Positions 50,332 to 60,425 of a DNA stretch of 64,000 bases are shown here, piece after piece. The DNA lies in assembly GCF_001889265.1 (NCBI RefSeq), contig NZ_CP018151.1, positions 2,170,001-2,234,000 of the forward strand. The letters run 5' to 3'. How positions within the stretch are numbered: the first letter of the stretch is position 1; every line of letters starts with the position of its first letter. Made by a program: the position numbers and the translations under genes. Below the pieces are notes generated by a model. That model was not told where the DNA came from. It made no database searches and worked only from the letters and a program-made list of their open reading frames with translations. Origin of the DNA: Microbacterium sp. 1.5R (GTDB lineage Bacteria; Actinomycetota; Actinomycetes; Actinomycetales; Microbacteriaceae).

Positions 50332-51479
50332 TTCAGGAATTCGGGGATGTCGATGTCGTCGTCCGCGAAAGCAGGCTCGATGCTCGTCGCCGGGACGCGC
50401 TGCTGCGGCTTCTCGGGCGCGGGCGCCTCGGCAGCGGGCTTGCTCTCCTCGTCGTTCGAGAGCGCCACCTCGGGCAGCGTGCTGGCCGCGGCGGGCCGCG
50501 AGACGACCATGGGGTCGAGGCGCAGCGAAGGCTCACCGCTGTCGAAGCCGGCCGCGATCACGGTGACACGCACCTCGTCGCCGAGCGTGTCGTCGATGAC
50601 CGTACCGAAGATGATGTTGGCCTCGGGGTGCGCGGCTTCCTTCACGAGATCCGCAGCGTCGTGGATCTCGAAGATGCCGAGGTTCGAACCACCCTGGATC
50701 GAGAGCAGGACTCCGTGAGCACCCTCGATGCTGGCCTCGAGGAGCGGCGACTCGACCGCGAGTTCGGCGGCCTTGATGGCACGGTCGGCACCGCGTGCCG
50801 ATCCGATTCCCATCAGTGCCGAACCGGCGCCCTGCATGACCGACTTGACGTCGGCGAAGTCGAGGTTGATGAGACCGGGAGTCGTGATGAGGTCGGTGAT
50901 GCCCTGGACACCGGCGAGGAGCACCTGGTCCGCGGTCGCGAAGGCCTCGATCATCGAGATGCCGCGATCGCTGATCTCGAGCAGACGGTCGTTCGGCACC
51001 ACGATGAGGGTGTCGACTTCTTCCTTCAGCTTCACCACACCGGCTTCAGCCTGGCTCTGACGACGACGGCCTTCGAACGAGAAGGGCTTCGTCACGACGC
51101 CGATGGTCAGTGCACCGATCGACTTCGCGATGCGCGCGACGACGGGGGCTCCACCCGTTCCCGTTCCACCGCCCTCGCCTGCGGTCACGAAGACCATGTC
51201 GGCTCCGGTGAGCGCCTGCTCGATCTCCTCGGCGTGATCCTCGGCGGCGCGACGGCCGACCTCGGGGTCGGCGCCGGCGCCGAGTCCGCGAGTGAGCTCG
51301 CGACCGACATCGAGCTTGACGTCGGCGTCGCTCATGAGCAGCGCCTGCGCGTCGGTGTTCACTGCGATGAACTCGACTCCGCGGAGCCCGAGATCGATCA
51401 TGCGGTTGACGGCGTTGACGCCGCCACCGCCGACGCCGACGACCTTGATCACGGCGAGGTAGTTCTGGTTCTGGCTCAT
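50328..51479 (-). CDS. ftsZ: Cell division protein FtsZ
   Basis: A 383-residue tubulin-like GTPase that forms the Z ring. G-box [13 protein letters not shown] (about residue 104) and T7 loop [11 protein letters not shown] are intact. A ~60-residue linker follows, and the tail ends [10 protein letters not shown], the conserved partner-binding peptide. ATG 51479 has CGGAGG at seven bases. Confidence 0.98.
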   Translation of the reverse strand: MSQNQNYLAVIKVVGVGGGGVNAVNRMIDLGLRGVEFIAVNTDAQALLMSDADVKLDVGRELTRGLGAGADPEVGRRAAEDHAEEIEQALTGADMVFVTAGEGGGTGTGGAPVVARIAKSIGALTIGVVTKPFSFEGRRRQSQAEAGVVKLKEEVDTLIVVPNDRLLEISDRGISMIEAFATADQVLLAGVQGITDLITTPGLINLDFADVKSVMQGAGSALMGIGSARGADRAIKAAELAVESPLLEASIEGAHGVLLSIQGGSNLGIFEIHDAADLVKEAAHPEANIIFGTVIDDTLGDEVRVTVIAAGFDSGEPSLRLDPMVVSRPAAASTLPEVALSNDEESKPAAEAPAPEKPQQRVPATSIEPAFADDDIDIPEFLK

Positions 51480-51537
51480 GGCCGGCCTCCGAATAGTCGA
51501 GCCTGTCTGGGGTGAGATTCCGCGGGCCGAACCTTAA

Positions 51538-51552
51538 ACCTCAACTAGAGGT
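51538..51552. promoter_or_regulatory. Inverted repeat in the ftsQ-ftsZ gap
   Basis: ACCTC-AACTA-GAGGT, about 60 bases upstream of ftsZ, within an AT-rich patch unusual for this genome. The 175-base gap is the largest in the dcw cluster and probably carries an ftsZ promoter; an exact -10/-35 pair is not clear. Confidence 0.45.
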
Positions 51553-51654
51553 GTAAAGTATTTCCCGGTATTGGTTTCTCTTGTTCGAAGGTAAGCGTCA
51601 CGTCCCCGCGCACACGCAGCGACACGGGCGTGTCGCCCGTTTGCCGTCGAAACC

Positions 51655-52602
51655 TCAGCCCACGACCACCGCATGCGGCGATGTGACATCGATCGTCGAC
51701 GCCTCAGGATTGCTGAGCAGCGTCTTCGTGAGCACTTCGCTCTTCATCGGGGAGTCATCCGCGCTGCCCCAGACGACCGTCAGCCCGCTGCTGAGCGTCA
51801 ACGTCACGTCATCAGCTGTCGTGGCCCGCACTCCGGTGAGCAGCGCTCGCAGATCAGCGGGCACCGAGCGCACCACGAGACCCGCACTCTCGAAGGCGAC
51901 CGAGTCGGTGCCGCCGTCGATGTCGAGCACCGGCTGTCCCGCCGGCTGATCGGAGGTCGTCGCCAGCGCGACGCCCGCGGCGTCGACGAGCGTATAGCCC
52001 GCATCCGAGCGGATCACGCCGACCGGCGTGCGCTCGACGATCCGCACCGTGAGATCGTGCGGCGGCTTCGCCTCGAGCGCATAGGTCTCGATCAGCGGGA
52101 ATCCCAGCAGCGCGGCCTTGACCTCGCTCGAGTCGACCAGCGCCAAGGGGGTGCCCACCTGCTCGCCGAGGGCGGCCTCCACCGCCGCGGCATCCAGCGT
52201 CGTCGCGCCCACGACCGTGATCTTCTCCACGGCGAACAGCGGGCTGTACGCCGCGGCGGTGGTGCCACCGATCAGCAGGACGACAGCACCGACCGCGCTC
52301 AGCCAGATGATGCGACGCCGTCGGGAGCGCTGCGTGAACCGTCGGATCTCGGCCCGCAGCGCCTTGCGTCTCGCTCGCGCCGCCCGCCAGACGTCCCGCG
52401 TCGATGTCGGCCGCACCCCGGCATCCCCGTCGACGTCCGCACGGACGTCGGAGTCGAGGCCGACCGCCGCGGCCTGCGGACCTGTGCGTTCGTCCTGCTC
52501 GACGTCCCGCGCGCGCCCTCGCGTCGCCGGACCCTCCCGTCGCCTGGGCGTGTCCTCCGCGGTGCCCGCGGGAGGCGTGGGAAGCGGAGGCGGACGACGC
52601 AT
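51655..52602 (-). CDS. ftsQ: Cell division protein FtsQ
   Basis: A 315-residue divisome protein. A long basic, Pro/Arg-rich cytoplasmic start (~95 aa) and a TM (about 97-118) are followed by a POTRA domain (FAVEKITVVGATTLDAAAVEAAL) and beta domain. FtsQ links to FtsL/FtsB-like proteins. It lies three bases after murC. Confidence 0.93.
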   Translation of the reverse strand: MRRPPPLPTPPAGTAEDTPRRREGPATRGRARDVEQDERTGPQAAAVGLDSDVRADVDGDAGVRPTSTRDVWRAARARRKALRAEIRRFTQRSRRRRIIWLSAVGAVVLLIGGTTAAAYSPLFAVEKITVVGATTLDAAAVEAALGEQVGTPLALVDSSEVKAALLGFPLIETYALEAKPPHDLTVRIVERTPVGVIRSDAGYTLVDAAGVALATTSDQPAGQPVLDIDGGTDSVAFESAGLVVRSVPADLRALLTGVRATTADDVTLTLSSGLTVVWGSADDSPMKSEVLTKTLLSNPEASTIDVTSPHAVVVG

Positions 52603-52605
52603 GCG

Positions 52606-54003
52606 TCAGACCTCGGTGGTCCGCAGAGACTCGAGCACCTGCGGGATGATCTGGTAGACGTTGCCGCAGCCGAGCGTGACGACGAAATCGCCGTCGCGAG
52701 CGACGGACGCCGTGTAATCGGCTGCCTGCTGCCAGTCGGCGACGAAGTGGACGTGCGACGGGTCGTGGAACGCCCCGCTCACGAGCTCTCCCGTGACGCC
52801 CGGGACCGGATCCTCGCGAGCACCGTAGACGTCGAGCACGACCGTGTGGTCTGCATACGTCTCCAGCACGTCCGCGAACTCGCGGAACATGTGCTGCGTT
52901 CGCGAGTAGGTGTGGGGCTGCTGGATCGCGATGATCCTGCCCGTGCCGGCGATCGATCGCATCGCCTCGAGAGCCGCCCGCACCTCGGTCGGGTGGTGGG
53001 AGTAGTCGTCGTAGACGGTGACGCCGCGCTCGACGCCGTGCTGCTCGAGGCGGCGGACCGTGCCGGCGAAGCCCTCGACGGCCTTGGCGGACTCGGTCAG
53101 GCCGAAGCCCACCGAGAGGAGGACCGCGATGGCGCCTGCCGCGTTGATGGCGTTGTGCACGCCGGGCACGGCGAGCTGGAGGCGCACGCTCTCGGCTCCG
53201 GAGCTGACGGTGGCCGAGACGGGCCCGGCCGCCACGATGTCGGTCACCCTGACATCGGCATCCTCCGCCTGCCCGAACGTCACGACGTTCGGGTGCGAGA
53301 GCCCCGCTCCCACTCGCAGGGCGCCGGCGTCGTCGCTGGAGATCACGACCGCCTCCGTGGCCGCGTCGGCGAACCGCACGAACGCGTCGTGGAACGCGTC
53401 GTCGGACCCGTAGTGGTCGAGGTGATCGGGGTCGACATTGGTGATCAGCGCGACAGCCGTGTCGTAGAGCAGGAACGTGCCGTCGGACTCATCCGCCTCG
53501 ATCACGAAGAGCTCACCCGATCCGGTGGCGCTCGAGACGCCGAGCTGCTCGATCACGCCGCCGTTGACGAAGTTCGGGTCGGCTCCGAGCTGCTGCAGCG
53601 CGGTCACGATCATGCCCGTCGACGTCGTCTTGCCGTGCGCGCCGGCCACGGAGACCAGTCGACGCGATCCGATCAGCCAGTGCAAGGCCTGCGAGCGGTG
53701 GATCACGTGCAGCCCGCGCTGCTTCGCCGTGACGAACTCGGGGTTCTCCGGCCAGATCGCTCCGGTGTGGACGACCGTGTCGGCATCGCCGAGATGCGCC
53801 GCGTCGTGCCCGACGTGCACATCCGCTCCGGCGGCCGCGAGTGCGCGCAGGTTGTCGCTGTCGGCTCGATCGCTTCCCGAGACGCGGATCCCCGCGTCGA
53901 GGAACATCTTGGCGAGGCCGCTCATGCCGGATCCGCCGATGCCGATGAAGTGCGCGGAGGAGATCGACTCGGGGATCGGGAGGGAGAGGTCAGGTCTGAT
54001 CAT
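52606..54003 (-). CDS. murC: UDP-N-acetylmuramate-L-alanine ligase
   Basis: A 465-residue ATP-dependent ligase adding the first stem-peptide residue. Nucleotide-fold start [21 protein letters not shown] loop [11 protein letters not shown], and [12 protein letters not shown] in the C-terminal domain. TAGACT (54018-54013) lies nine bases before ATG, so a promoter here is possible. Confidence 0.97.
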   Translation of the reverse strand: MIRPDLSLPIPESISSAHFIGIGGSGMSGLAKMFLDAGIRVSGSDRADSDNLRALAAAGADVHVGHDAAHLGDADTVVHTGAIWPENPEFVTAKQRGLHVIHRSQALHWLIGSRRLVSVAGAHGKTTSTGMIVTALQQLGADPNFVNGGVIEQLGVSSATGSGELFVIEADESDGTFLLYDTAVALITNVDPDHLDHYGSDDAFHDAFVRFADAATEAVVISSDDAGALRVGAGLSHPNVVTFGQAEDADVRVTDIVAAGPVSATVSSGAESVRLQLAVPGVHNAINAAGAIAVLLSVGFGLTESAKAVEGFAGTVRRLEQHGVERGVTVYDDYSHHPTEVRAALEAMRSIAGTGRIIAIQQPHTYSRTQHMFREFADVLETYADHTVVLDVYGAREDPVPGVTGELVSGAFHDPSHVHFVADWQQAADYTASVARDGDFVVTLGCGNVYQIIPQVLESLRTTEV

Positions 54004-54067
54004 GTCGGTTTCAGTCTACTTTTCGGTGAGGACGATTCGGCGGCGAGGAGCCGTGTCGACGGTGAGA

Positions 54068-55144
54068 TCAGGAGGACCGGAGGGCGCGATCCACGAGTGC
54101 GACGACGTTCTCCGTGCCGGTGCGGGTGCCCACCTGCTCGGCGGCGGACTGCATGGCCGTGAGCTGCTGCGGATCGTTCATGACGGGGATCACGAGGCGG
54201 CGCACCGCGTCGCCGTCGAAGGTGGCGTCGTCGAGAAGACGAGCGGCCCCGGCTGCCACGGCGGACGCCGCGTTCAGTCGCTGCTCCCCGTTGCCGACGG
54301 AGTACGGCACGTACAGCGCGGGGATCCCCAGGGCGCTGATCTCGCTCACGGTGGCTGCGCCGGAACGGGACACGATGAGGTCGGCGAGCGCGAAGCCGAG
54401 GTCCATCCGGTCGACGTATCGGCGCATGGTGTATCCCGGCACCTCGGGGTCGGCCAGATCACTGCGTTCGCCCGTGACGTGCAGCAGCTGCCAGTCGGCG
54501 GCCAGGATGTCGCCCCAGGAGTCTGCGATGGCCTCGTTCAGCCTCTGGGCCCCCAGCGACCCGCCGAAGACGAGAAGGACCGGGCGCGCCGGGTCGAGCC
54601 CGAAGTGCGCGGCGGCCTCATCGCGAGAGGCCGCGCGGTCGAGCTCGATGACCTCTCGACGCAGCGGCATGCCGACCACCTCGCCGCCGCGCAGGGGGGT
54701 TCCGGCGAATGCGACTCCCGTGGCCGCGGCGCGTCGAGCACCCAGCACGTTCGCGAGGCCCGGCTTCGCGTTGGCCTCGTGCACGACGAACGGCACGCGC
54801 TCACGGCCTGCTGCCACGTAGGCCGGGGCGGAGGCATAGCCGCCGAAGCCCACGACGACGTCGACGCGGTGAGCGCGGATGTGATCGCGCACCTGGGCGA
54901 CGGCGCGGCGGAACCTGGCGGGGAACAACGCGGCCTGCTTGTCGGGCCGACGCGGGAACGGCACCTTGTCGACGATGAGGAGCTCATACCCTCGAGCCGG
55001 CACGAGTCGGGACTCGAGCCCCTCGGCCGTTCCGAGCACCAGGATCGAGGCATCGGCGTCCCTGGCGCGCAGCGCATCGGCGACGGCGAGCAGGGGGTTG
55101 ACGTGACCGGCGGTTCCACCGCCGGCGAGAAGGTACGTGGTCAC
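54068..55144 (-). CDS. murG: UDP-GlcNAc:lipid I N-acetylglucosaminyltransferase
   Basis: A 358-residue GT-B enzyme that makes lipid II. LLAGGGTAGHVNPLLAVADAL is the G-loop; LLVFGGSLGAQRLNEAI and SRSGAATVSEISALGIPALYVPY bind the donor. GTG 55144 overlaps the ftsW stop (GTGA). Confidence 0.97.
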   Translation of the reverse strand: MTTYLLAGGGTAGHVNPLLAVADALRARDADASILVLGTAEGLESRLVPARGYELLIVDKVPFPRRPDKQAALFPARFRRAVAQVRDHIRAHRVDVVVGFGGYASAPAYVAAGRERVPFVVHEANAKPGLANVLGARRAAATGVAFAGTPLRGGEVVGMPLRREVIELDRAASRDEAAAHFGLDPARPVLLVFGGSLGAQRLNEAIADSWGDILAADWQLLHVTGERSDLADPEVPGYTMRRYVDRMDLGFALADLIVSRSGAATVSEISALGIPALYVPYSVGNGEQRLNAASAVAAGAARLLDDATFDGDAVRRLVIPVMNDPQQLTAMQSAAEQVGTRTGTENVVALVDRALRSS

Positions 55145-56379
55145 CGTGTGACCTTACCCCGCCCTGCTGAAGGGGTCCGTGCCGCCGAACGACCCTCGGC
55201 GACGGGGATCGTGCGCGCGAACGACAGCAGCACTCCGCACGCGATGAGGACGGCGAGGAGAGCCGTTCCTCCCTGCGACATGAACGGCAGCGGCACTCCC
55301 ATGACGGGGAACAGTCCGATCACGACGCCGATGTTGAACACGGCCTGACCGGTGATCCAGACGGTGATCCCGCCGGCTGCGACCCGGATGAACGGATCGG
55401 CGGTCTTGCGGATGATGTGGAAGGCACCGATGGTGAACAGCGTGAAGAGGGCCAGCACGACGATGCAGCCGATCAGGCCGAGCTCTTCGCCGACGATGGC
55501 GAAGATGAAGTCGTTGCCGGCGGCGGGCAGCCAGCCGTACTTCTCCTGCGAGTTGCCCAGCCCCACGCCGAAGATTCCTCCCGACGCCATTCCCCAGATC
55601 CCGTGGATCGACTGGTAGCAGTCGCCGGTGTACGCCGACATGTCGGAGCACGTCGCCGTGATGCGACGCATGCGGTCAGGGCTCGTGACGGCCAGCGCGA
55701 TTACGGCGACGACGCCGAGCAGCACCGGCAGGATGAACAGCCGGAGCTTCACCCCCGAGAAGAAGAGGCAGCCGAGCAGGATGATGACCAGCACCATCGC
55801 GGTGCCGAGGTCCTTGCCGGCGATCACCGTTCCGATCGCCAGGGCTCCCACGGGCACCACGGGGATGAAGACCTGATGCCAGGTGCCGAGCATGGTCTGC
55901 TTGCGCATCAGGACGTAGCCGATCCACAGCGCGAGGGCGAGCTTGAGGAACTCCGACGGCTGCAGGGTGAACCCGGCGATCATGATCCAGTTGCGGTTTC
56001 CGCCGTCCTCGATGCCGAGCGGGGTGAAGACCAGCAGCTGGAGCGCGATGGAACCGAACAGTGCCGGCCACGCCATGCGCTTGAGGAGCGTGATCGGGAG
56101 TCGGGAGATCAGGAACATCAGCGGCACGCCGAGCACGGCGAAGATGCCCTGCCGAAGCGCGCCGTCCATCGGATTCTCACCCTTCGAGACCGCGGTCGCG
56201 CTCGTCGCCGAGAGCACCATCACGAGGCCGAAGATCGTCAGCATCAGCGCCGCCGATGCGATCATCAGGAACTCGGTCGACACGGGGGTGAAACGACGCC
56301 CGAGCGACACTCTCGCCGCGAGACCGCGGGAGCCGGTGCTGCCGGGATCAGAGCGCGGGGGGCGTTCGACCTGCGTCAT
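55141..56379 (-). CDS. ftsW: SEDS-family septal peptidoglycan polymerase FtsW
   Basis: A 412-residue polytopic protein with ~10 TM helices. Family features: LQPSEFLKLALALWIGY, the extracellular loop with GYQSIHGIWGMASGG-type sequence, GLGNSQEKYGWLPAAGNDFIFAIVGEELG, and PFMSQGGTALLA near the end. It works with FtsI. The ATG 56379 start overlaps murD by 32 bases, the longest overlap in the cluster; no shorter start is better placed. Confidence 0.94.
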   Translation of the reverse strand: MTQVERPPRSDPGSTGSRGLAARVSLGRRFTPVSTEFLMIASAALMLTIFGLVMVLSATSATAVSKGENPMDGALRQGIFAVLGVPLMFLISRLPITLLKRMAWPALFGSIALQLLVFTPLGIEDGGNRNWIMIAGFTLQPSEFLKLALALWIGYVLMRKQTMLGTWHQVFIPVVPVGALAIGTVIAGKDLGTAMVLVIILLGCLFFSGVKLRLFILPVLLGVVAVIALAVTSPDRMRRITATCSDMSAYTGDCYQSIHGIWGMASGGIFGVGLGNSQEKYGWLPAAGNDFIFAIVGEELGLIGCIVVLALFTLFTIGAFHIIRKTADPFIRVAAGGITVWITGQAVFNIGVVIGLFPVMGVPLPFMSQGGTALLAVLIACGVLLSFARTIPVAEGRSAARTPSAGRGKVTR

Positions 56380-57886
56380 CGGTGCTCCCCCGGTCTATCC
56401 AGTCCCGCACCGCTTCGGCGAAGCGGTGTCCTCGATCCGCGTAACTGGAGAACTGATCGAAGGACGCGGCGGCGGGGGCCAGCAGGACTGTTCCCTCGCC
56501 ATCGACGATTCCCGCGGCGATCTCCACGACGCGATTCATGACCTGACCAGTCTCGCCAGCATCCACCTCGAACACCGGAACCCCCGGCGCGTGTCGCTCG
56601 AATGCGGCGACGACGGCTGAGCGCTGGACTCCGATGACGACCGCCGCCCGGGCGGTGGTCCCGGCCGTGGCGACCAGCTCGCCGATGTCGACGCCCTTCA
56701 GGTCGCCGCCGACCACCCAGACCGCACCGGGGTATGCGCGGAGCGATGACGCGGCAGCGTGCGGGTTGGTGGCCTTGGAGTCGTCGACCCAGGTGATGCC
56801 GCGATGGCGGGCGATGACCTGGATCCGATGCTCGTCGAGACGGAACGACTGCAGAGCCGAGTGGATGGCGCGCGGCTCGACGCCCAGAGAGCGAGCGAGC
56901 GCACTCGCCGCCAGGATGTTCTGCACGATGTGCGGGGCGGCCAGGCCGGCTTCTCGCAGGTCGGCGACGGTCGTGAGCTCGAGTGCGCTGCTGGCCCGGT
57001 CGTCCAAGAACGCACGATCGACGAGCAGCCCCTCCACCACGCCGACATCGCTGGGGCCGGGGATGCCGAGATCGAATCCGATCGCGCGGGCACCCTCGAC
57101 CACCTCGGCGTCCTCGACCATGAGCCTGGTCGCCTCGTCGGCCTTGTTATAGACGCAGGCGACTCTCGTGTTGCGGTACACCAGGGCCTTCGCATCGCGG
57201 TACGCCTGCGCACTGCCGTGCCACACCAGGTGGTCGTCCGCGAGGTTCAGGCACACCGAGGCGTGCGGATACAGCTCGCCTTCGGTCTCGGAGAGTCCGA
57301 GGTACCAGAGCTGGTGGCTGGAGAGCTCGACGACGAGCACGTCGAAACCGGCGGGGTCGCGGACCGCGTCGAGAACGGGCACGCCGATGTTGCCGCACGG
57401 CGCCGCACGCAGACCTCCCTCGACGAGGAGCGACGCGGTCAGCTGCGTCGTCGTCGTCTTGCCGTTGGTGCCCGTGATGAGCACCCAGTCAGCCGGGGAG
57501 CCGTCGGCGCGGGTCACCTTGTCGCGCAGACGCCAGGCGAGTTCGACATCGCCCCAGAGCGCGATGCCGGCATCTTGCGCCCAGCGGATCACGGTGTGCG
57601 AGGGAGGGAATCCCGGCGAGGCGATGATGACCTCCGGCGCGAACGCGGTCAGAGCTTCAGGGACCCGGTCCAGCGTTCCCAGCTCCAGACGAGCACCGAT
57701 CACGGGCAGGAGCTTGGCATACTCCTCCTCCGCCGACTCGGTCAGCACCAGGACGTCCGCACCGAGTTCGGTGAGCGTGTCCGCCACCGAGAAGCCGGTC
57801 ATGGACAGCCCGAGAACGGCGACGCGCAGGCCCGACCAGTCGGCGTTCCAGCTCGTCAGAGTCGCGAGCCTCTCGTCAGTCGACAC
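56348..57886 (-). CDS. murD: UDP-N-acetylmuramoylalanine-D-glutamate ligase
   Basis: A 512-residue ligase adding D-glutamate. Fold start VAVLGLSMTGFSVADTL, ATP loop GTNGKTTTTQL, VVELSSHQLWYLG and ITWVDDSKATNPHAA. Overlaps mraY by 11 bases and ftsW by 32. Confidence 0.96.
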   Translation of the reverse strand: MSTDERLATLTSWNADWSGLRVAVLGLSMTGFSVADTLTELGADVLVLTESAEEEYAKLLPVIGARLELGTLDRVPEALTAFAPEVIIASPGFPPSHTVIRWAQDAGIALWGDVELAWRLRDKVTRADGSPADWVLITGTNGKTTTTQLTASLLVEGGLRAAPCGNIGVPVLDAVRDPAGFDVLVVELSSHQLWYLGLSETEGELYPHASVCLNLADDHLVWHGSAQAYRDAKALVYRNTRVACVYNKADEATRLMVEDAEVVEGARAIGFDLGIPGPSDVGVVEGLLVDRAFLDDRASSALELTTVADLREAGLAAPHIVQNILAASALARSLGVEPRAIHSALQSFRLDEHRIQVIARHRGITWVDDSKATNPHAAASSLRAYPGAVWVVGGDLKGVDIGELVATAGTTARAAVVIGVQRSAVVAAFERHAPGVPVFEVDAGETGQVMNRVVEIAAGIVDGEGTVLLAPAAASFDQFSSYADRGHRFAEAVRDWIDRGSTDDAGRTPPAL

Positions 57887-58988
57887 GAGTCAGCCACTCC
57901 ACGTAGAAGAGTCCGACTGCTGAGATCGCGAGCAGGCCCGCGATGATCCACATGCGGACCACGATCGTGACCTCGGACCATCCGCGCATCTCGAGATGAT
58001 GGTGGAACGGACTCATCAGGAAGAGTCGCTTTCCGCGCGTGATCTTGAAGTAGGCGCGCTGCAGGATCACCGATCCGGAGGCGAGGACGAAGACGCCGGC
58101 GATCACGAACAGCAGCAGCTCGGTGCGGGTGAGGATCGCCATCGCGGTGATGACGCCTCCGATCGCCATCGAGCCGACATCGCCCATGAAGACCTTCGCC
58201 TTGGGAGCGTTCCACCACAGGAAGCCGATCAGGCTCGAGGCGAAGGAGGCCGCGATGATCGCCAGGCTGAACGGGTCGCGGACCTCGTAGCATCCGCCGA
58301 GCGCGGCGGTCTCGACACCCTCGCCCACGCACGACTGCTTGAACTGCCAGAACGCGATCAGGCTGTACGCCCCCACGACGATGACCCCGGCGCCAGCTGC
58401 GAGACCGTCGAGCCCGTCGGTGAGGTTGACGCTGTTCGAGGTCGCGACGCCGATGATCGAGATCCACAGCAGATAGAGCGCCCAGCCGAGGATCGCGGTG
58501 AACGCGAACAGGTTCAACCACGGGATGTCGCGGAAGAGCGAGATCGAGCCGGATGCCGGAGTCTGATCGAAGGCGTTCGGGAAGTTCAGCGCGACGATGC
58601 CGAACGGGATCATCACGACGAGCTGCCCGATGATCTTGCGCCACCCCGAGAGCCCGAGGCTGCGCTGACTGCGCACCTTCATGTAGTCGTCGATGAAGCC
58701 CACTGCGCCGAAACCGACCATGAGCCAGATCACGAGAAGCGCGGACAGCGCGGGAGTCCCGCCTCCGACGTACGTGGCCGTGAAGTAGCCGACCATCGTG
58801 CCGACGATGAAGATGACGCCGCCCATGGTCGGCGTGCCGCGTTTGGCTTCGTGGTTCGGGTTCTCGATGGCCTCCGGGGTGCGGATGACCTGGCCCCAGC
58901 CCCACTTCCGGAAGAGCCGGAGGAAGACGGGAGTAAGAAAAAGAGTGAAGGCGAGCGATATGGCCGCCGCCATGATGAGAGATCTCAC
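57876..58988 (-). CDS. mraY: Phospho-N-acetylmuramoyl-pentapeptide transferase
   Basis: A 370-residue membrane enzyme making lipid I, with ~10 TM helices. KRGTPTMGGVIFIVGT, FIDDYMKVRSQRSLGLS (catalytic Asp pair), NLTDGLDGLAAG, FMGDVGSMAIGG and MSPFHHHLEMRGWSE are the conserved loops. GTG 58988 overlaps the murF stop (GTGA). Confidence 0.97.
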   Translation of the reverse strand: MRSLIMAAAISLAFTLFLTPVFLRLFRKWGWGQVIRTPEAIENPNHEAKRGTPTMGGVIFIVGTMVGYFTATYVGGGTPALSALLVIWLMVGFGAVGFIDDYMKVRSQRSLGLSGWRKIIGQLVVMIPFGIVALNFPNAFDQTPASGSISLFRDIPWLNLFAFTAILGWALYLLWISIIGVATSNSVNLTDGLDGLAAGAGVIVVGAYSLIAFWQFKQSCVGEGVETAALGGCYEVRDPFSLAIIAASFASSLIGFLWWNAPKAKVFMGDVGSMAIGGVITAMAILTRTELLLFVIAGVFVLASGSVILQRAYFKITRGKRLFLMSPFHHHLEMRGWSEVTIVVRMWIIAGLLAISAVGLFYVEWLTRVD

Positions 58989-60397
58989 GAGAACAATTCT
59001 CCCAGACGATCGCCGAGGTGCCGGAGCCCTACGGAATTGGAGGACTTCACGAGCACCCGGTCGCCGTCGCGGAGTTCGGAGCGCAGGTACTCGAACGCGG
59101 CATCCTGGTCAGCGAAGAACACGGCCTCGCTGTCCCAGGATCCTTCGCCGATCGCGGAGATGAAGAGGCGGCGGGCCTCGGGGCCGACGACGACGATGCG
59201 CTGGATGTTCAGACGCACGGCGAGCAGACCGATCCGGTCGTGCTCCTCGCCCGCGGTCTCGCCGAGCTCGCTCATGGCGCCGAGCACGGCGACCGTCCGC
59301 TCGTCGGGACCGGTGATCTGCGCGAGAGTCCGCAGCGCTGCGGCCATCGAGTCCGGGCTGGCGTTGTAGGCGTCGTTGATGATGCGCACGCGGTCGCTGC
59401 CCATGGGCTGCATACGCCAGCGCTCCGCGATCTCGACCGTCTCGAGACGGTCGATCGCGTCGGCCGTCGACACCCCGAGAACGCCGGCGGCGGCGATGGC
59501 CGCCAGGGCGTTGCCGACGTGGTGGGCGCCGAGCACCTGCAGGCGGAGCGGAAGACGCTCCCCCGCCGCGTGGATGACACACGAGGTGCCGGATGCCGTG
59601 ACCTCGAGGTCGTGCGCCTGGACATCGGCCGCGTCGCTCTGACCGAAGCCGACGACCCGCATCCCGCGGGACGTCGCGAGCGCGCCCATCGCCGCGACGC
59701 GTGAGTCGTCGACGTTGAGCACCGCCGTTCCCGTGGGCCTCGCGGCGGCGACGAGCTCGGACTTGGCCTTGGCCGTCGCCTCGATACCGCCGAAGCCGCC
59801 CGCGTGCGCCATGCCGACCATCAGCACCACAGCGACGTCCGGCTCGACGAGTCCGGCGAGGCGGGCGATGCTGCCGGGCCCGTCGGCTCCGAACTCGCTG
59901 ACGAGGAACCGCGTGCCGTGCGTGATGCGCAGCATGGTGACGGGCGCGCCCACCTCGTTGTTGTACGAGTTGATGGGGGCGATCGTCTCGCCTTCGTCGG
60001 AGAGGATGCGGGCGAGGAAGTTCTTCGTCGTCGTCTTGCCGTTCGACCCCGTGATCCCGACGATCTTGAGGTCTCCGGCTGCGCGAACGCGGGCGACGAC
60101 CTCGCGGGCGAGATCGGCGAGGGCGACGATGACGTCAGGGACGACGATCTGGGTGATCTCCTCGTCGACCGGGTGCTCGACGATCGCGAGCGCTGCCCCC
60201 GCAGCGAGCGCAGCGCCGACGAACCGGTGTCCGTCCGTCTCCGCGCCCGGCTTCGCGACGAACACGGAGCCGGGGGCCATGGTGCGCGAGTCCGTGTCCA
60301 CGACACCGTCGATGACGGTGTCGGCGGTGGCAGAACCGGCGAGGCGGAGATCACCCCCGAGGACGGCGGCGATCTCAGCAAGCGACAGGGCGATCAT
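58985..60397 (-). CDS. murF: UDP-MurNAc-tripeptide-D-Ala-D-Ala ligase
   Basis: A 470-residue ligase adding D-Ala-D-Ala. VDTDSRTMAPGSVFVAKPG is the UDP-binding domain, GSNGKTTTKNF the ATP loop, and NDAYNASPDSMAAALRTL the C-terminal site. GGAGACG precedes ATG 60397, 28 bases after ftsI. Confidence 0.96.
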   Translation of the reverse strand: MIALSLAEIAAVLGGDLRLAGSATADTVIDGVVDTDSRTMAPGSVFVAKPGAETDGHRFVGAALAAGAALAIVEHPVDEEITQIVVPDVIVALADLAREVVARVRAAGDLKIVGITGSNGKTTTKNFLARILSDEGETIAPINSYNNEVGAPVTMLRITHGTRFLVSEFGADGPGSIARLAGLVEPDVAVVLMVGMAHAGGFGGIEATAKAKSELVAAARPTGTAVLNVDDSRVAAMGALATSRGMRVVGFGQSDAADVQAHDLEVTASGTSCVIHAAGERLPLRLQVLGAHHVGNALAAIAAAGVLGVSTADAIDRLETVEIAERWRMQPMGSDRVRIINDAYNASPDSMAAALRTLAQITGPDERTVAVLGAMSELGETAGEEHDRIGLLAVRLNIQRIVVVGPEARRLFISAIGEGSWDSEAVFFADQDAAFEYLRSELRDGDRVLVKSSNSVGLRHLGDRLGELFS

Positions 60398-60425
60398 GAC
60401 GTCTCCAGGCGCGGCGGGGCGCCGT

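Noticed and set aside
51673..54162. An 829-codon plus-strand frame opposite ftsQ and murC
   Set aside because: Shadow frame; ftsQ and murC on the other strand are complete and conserved.
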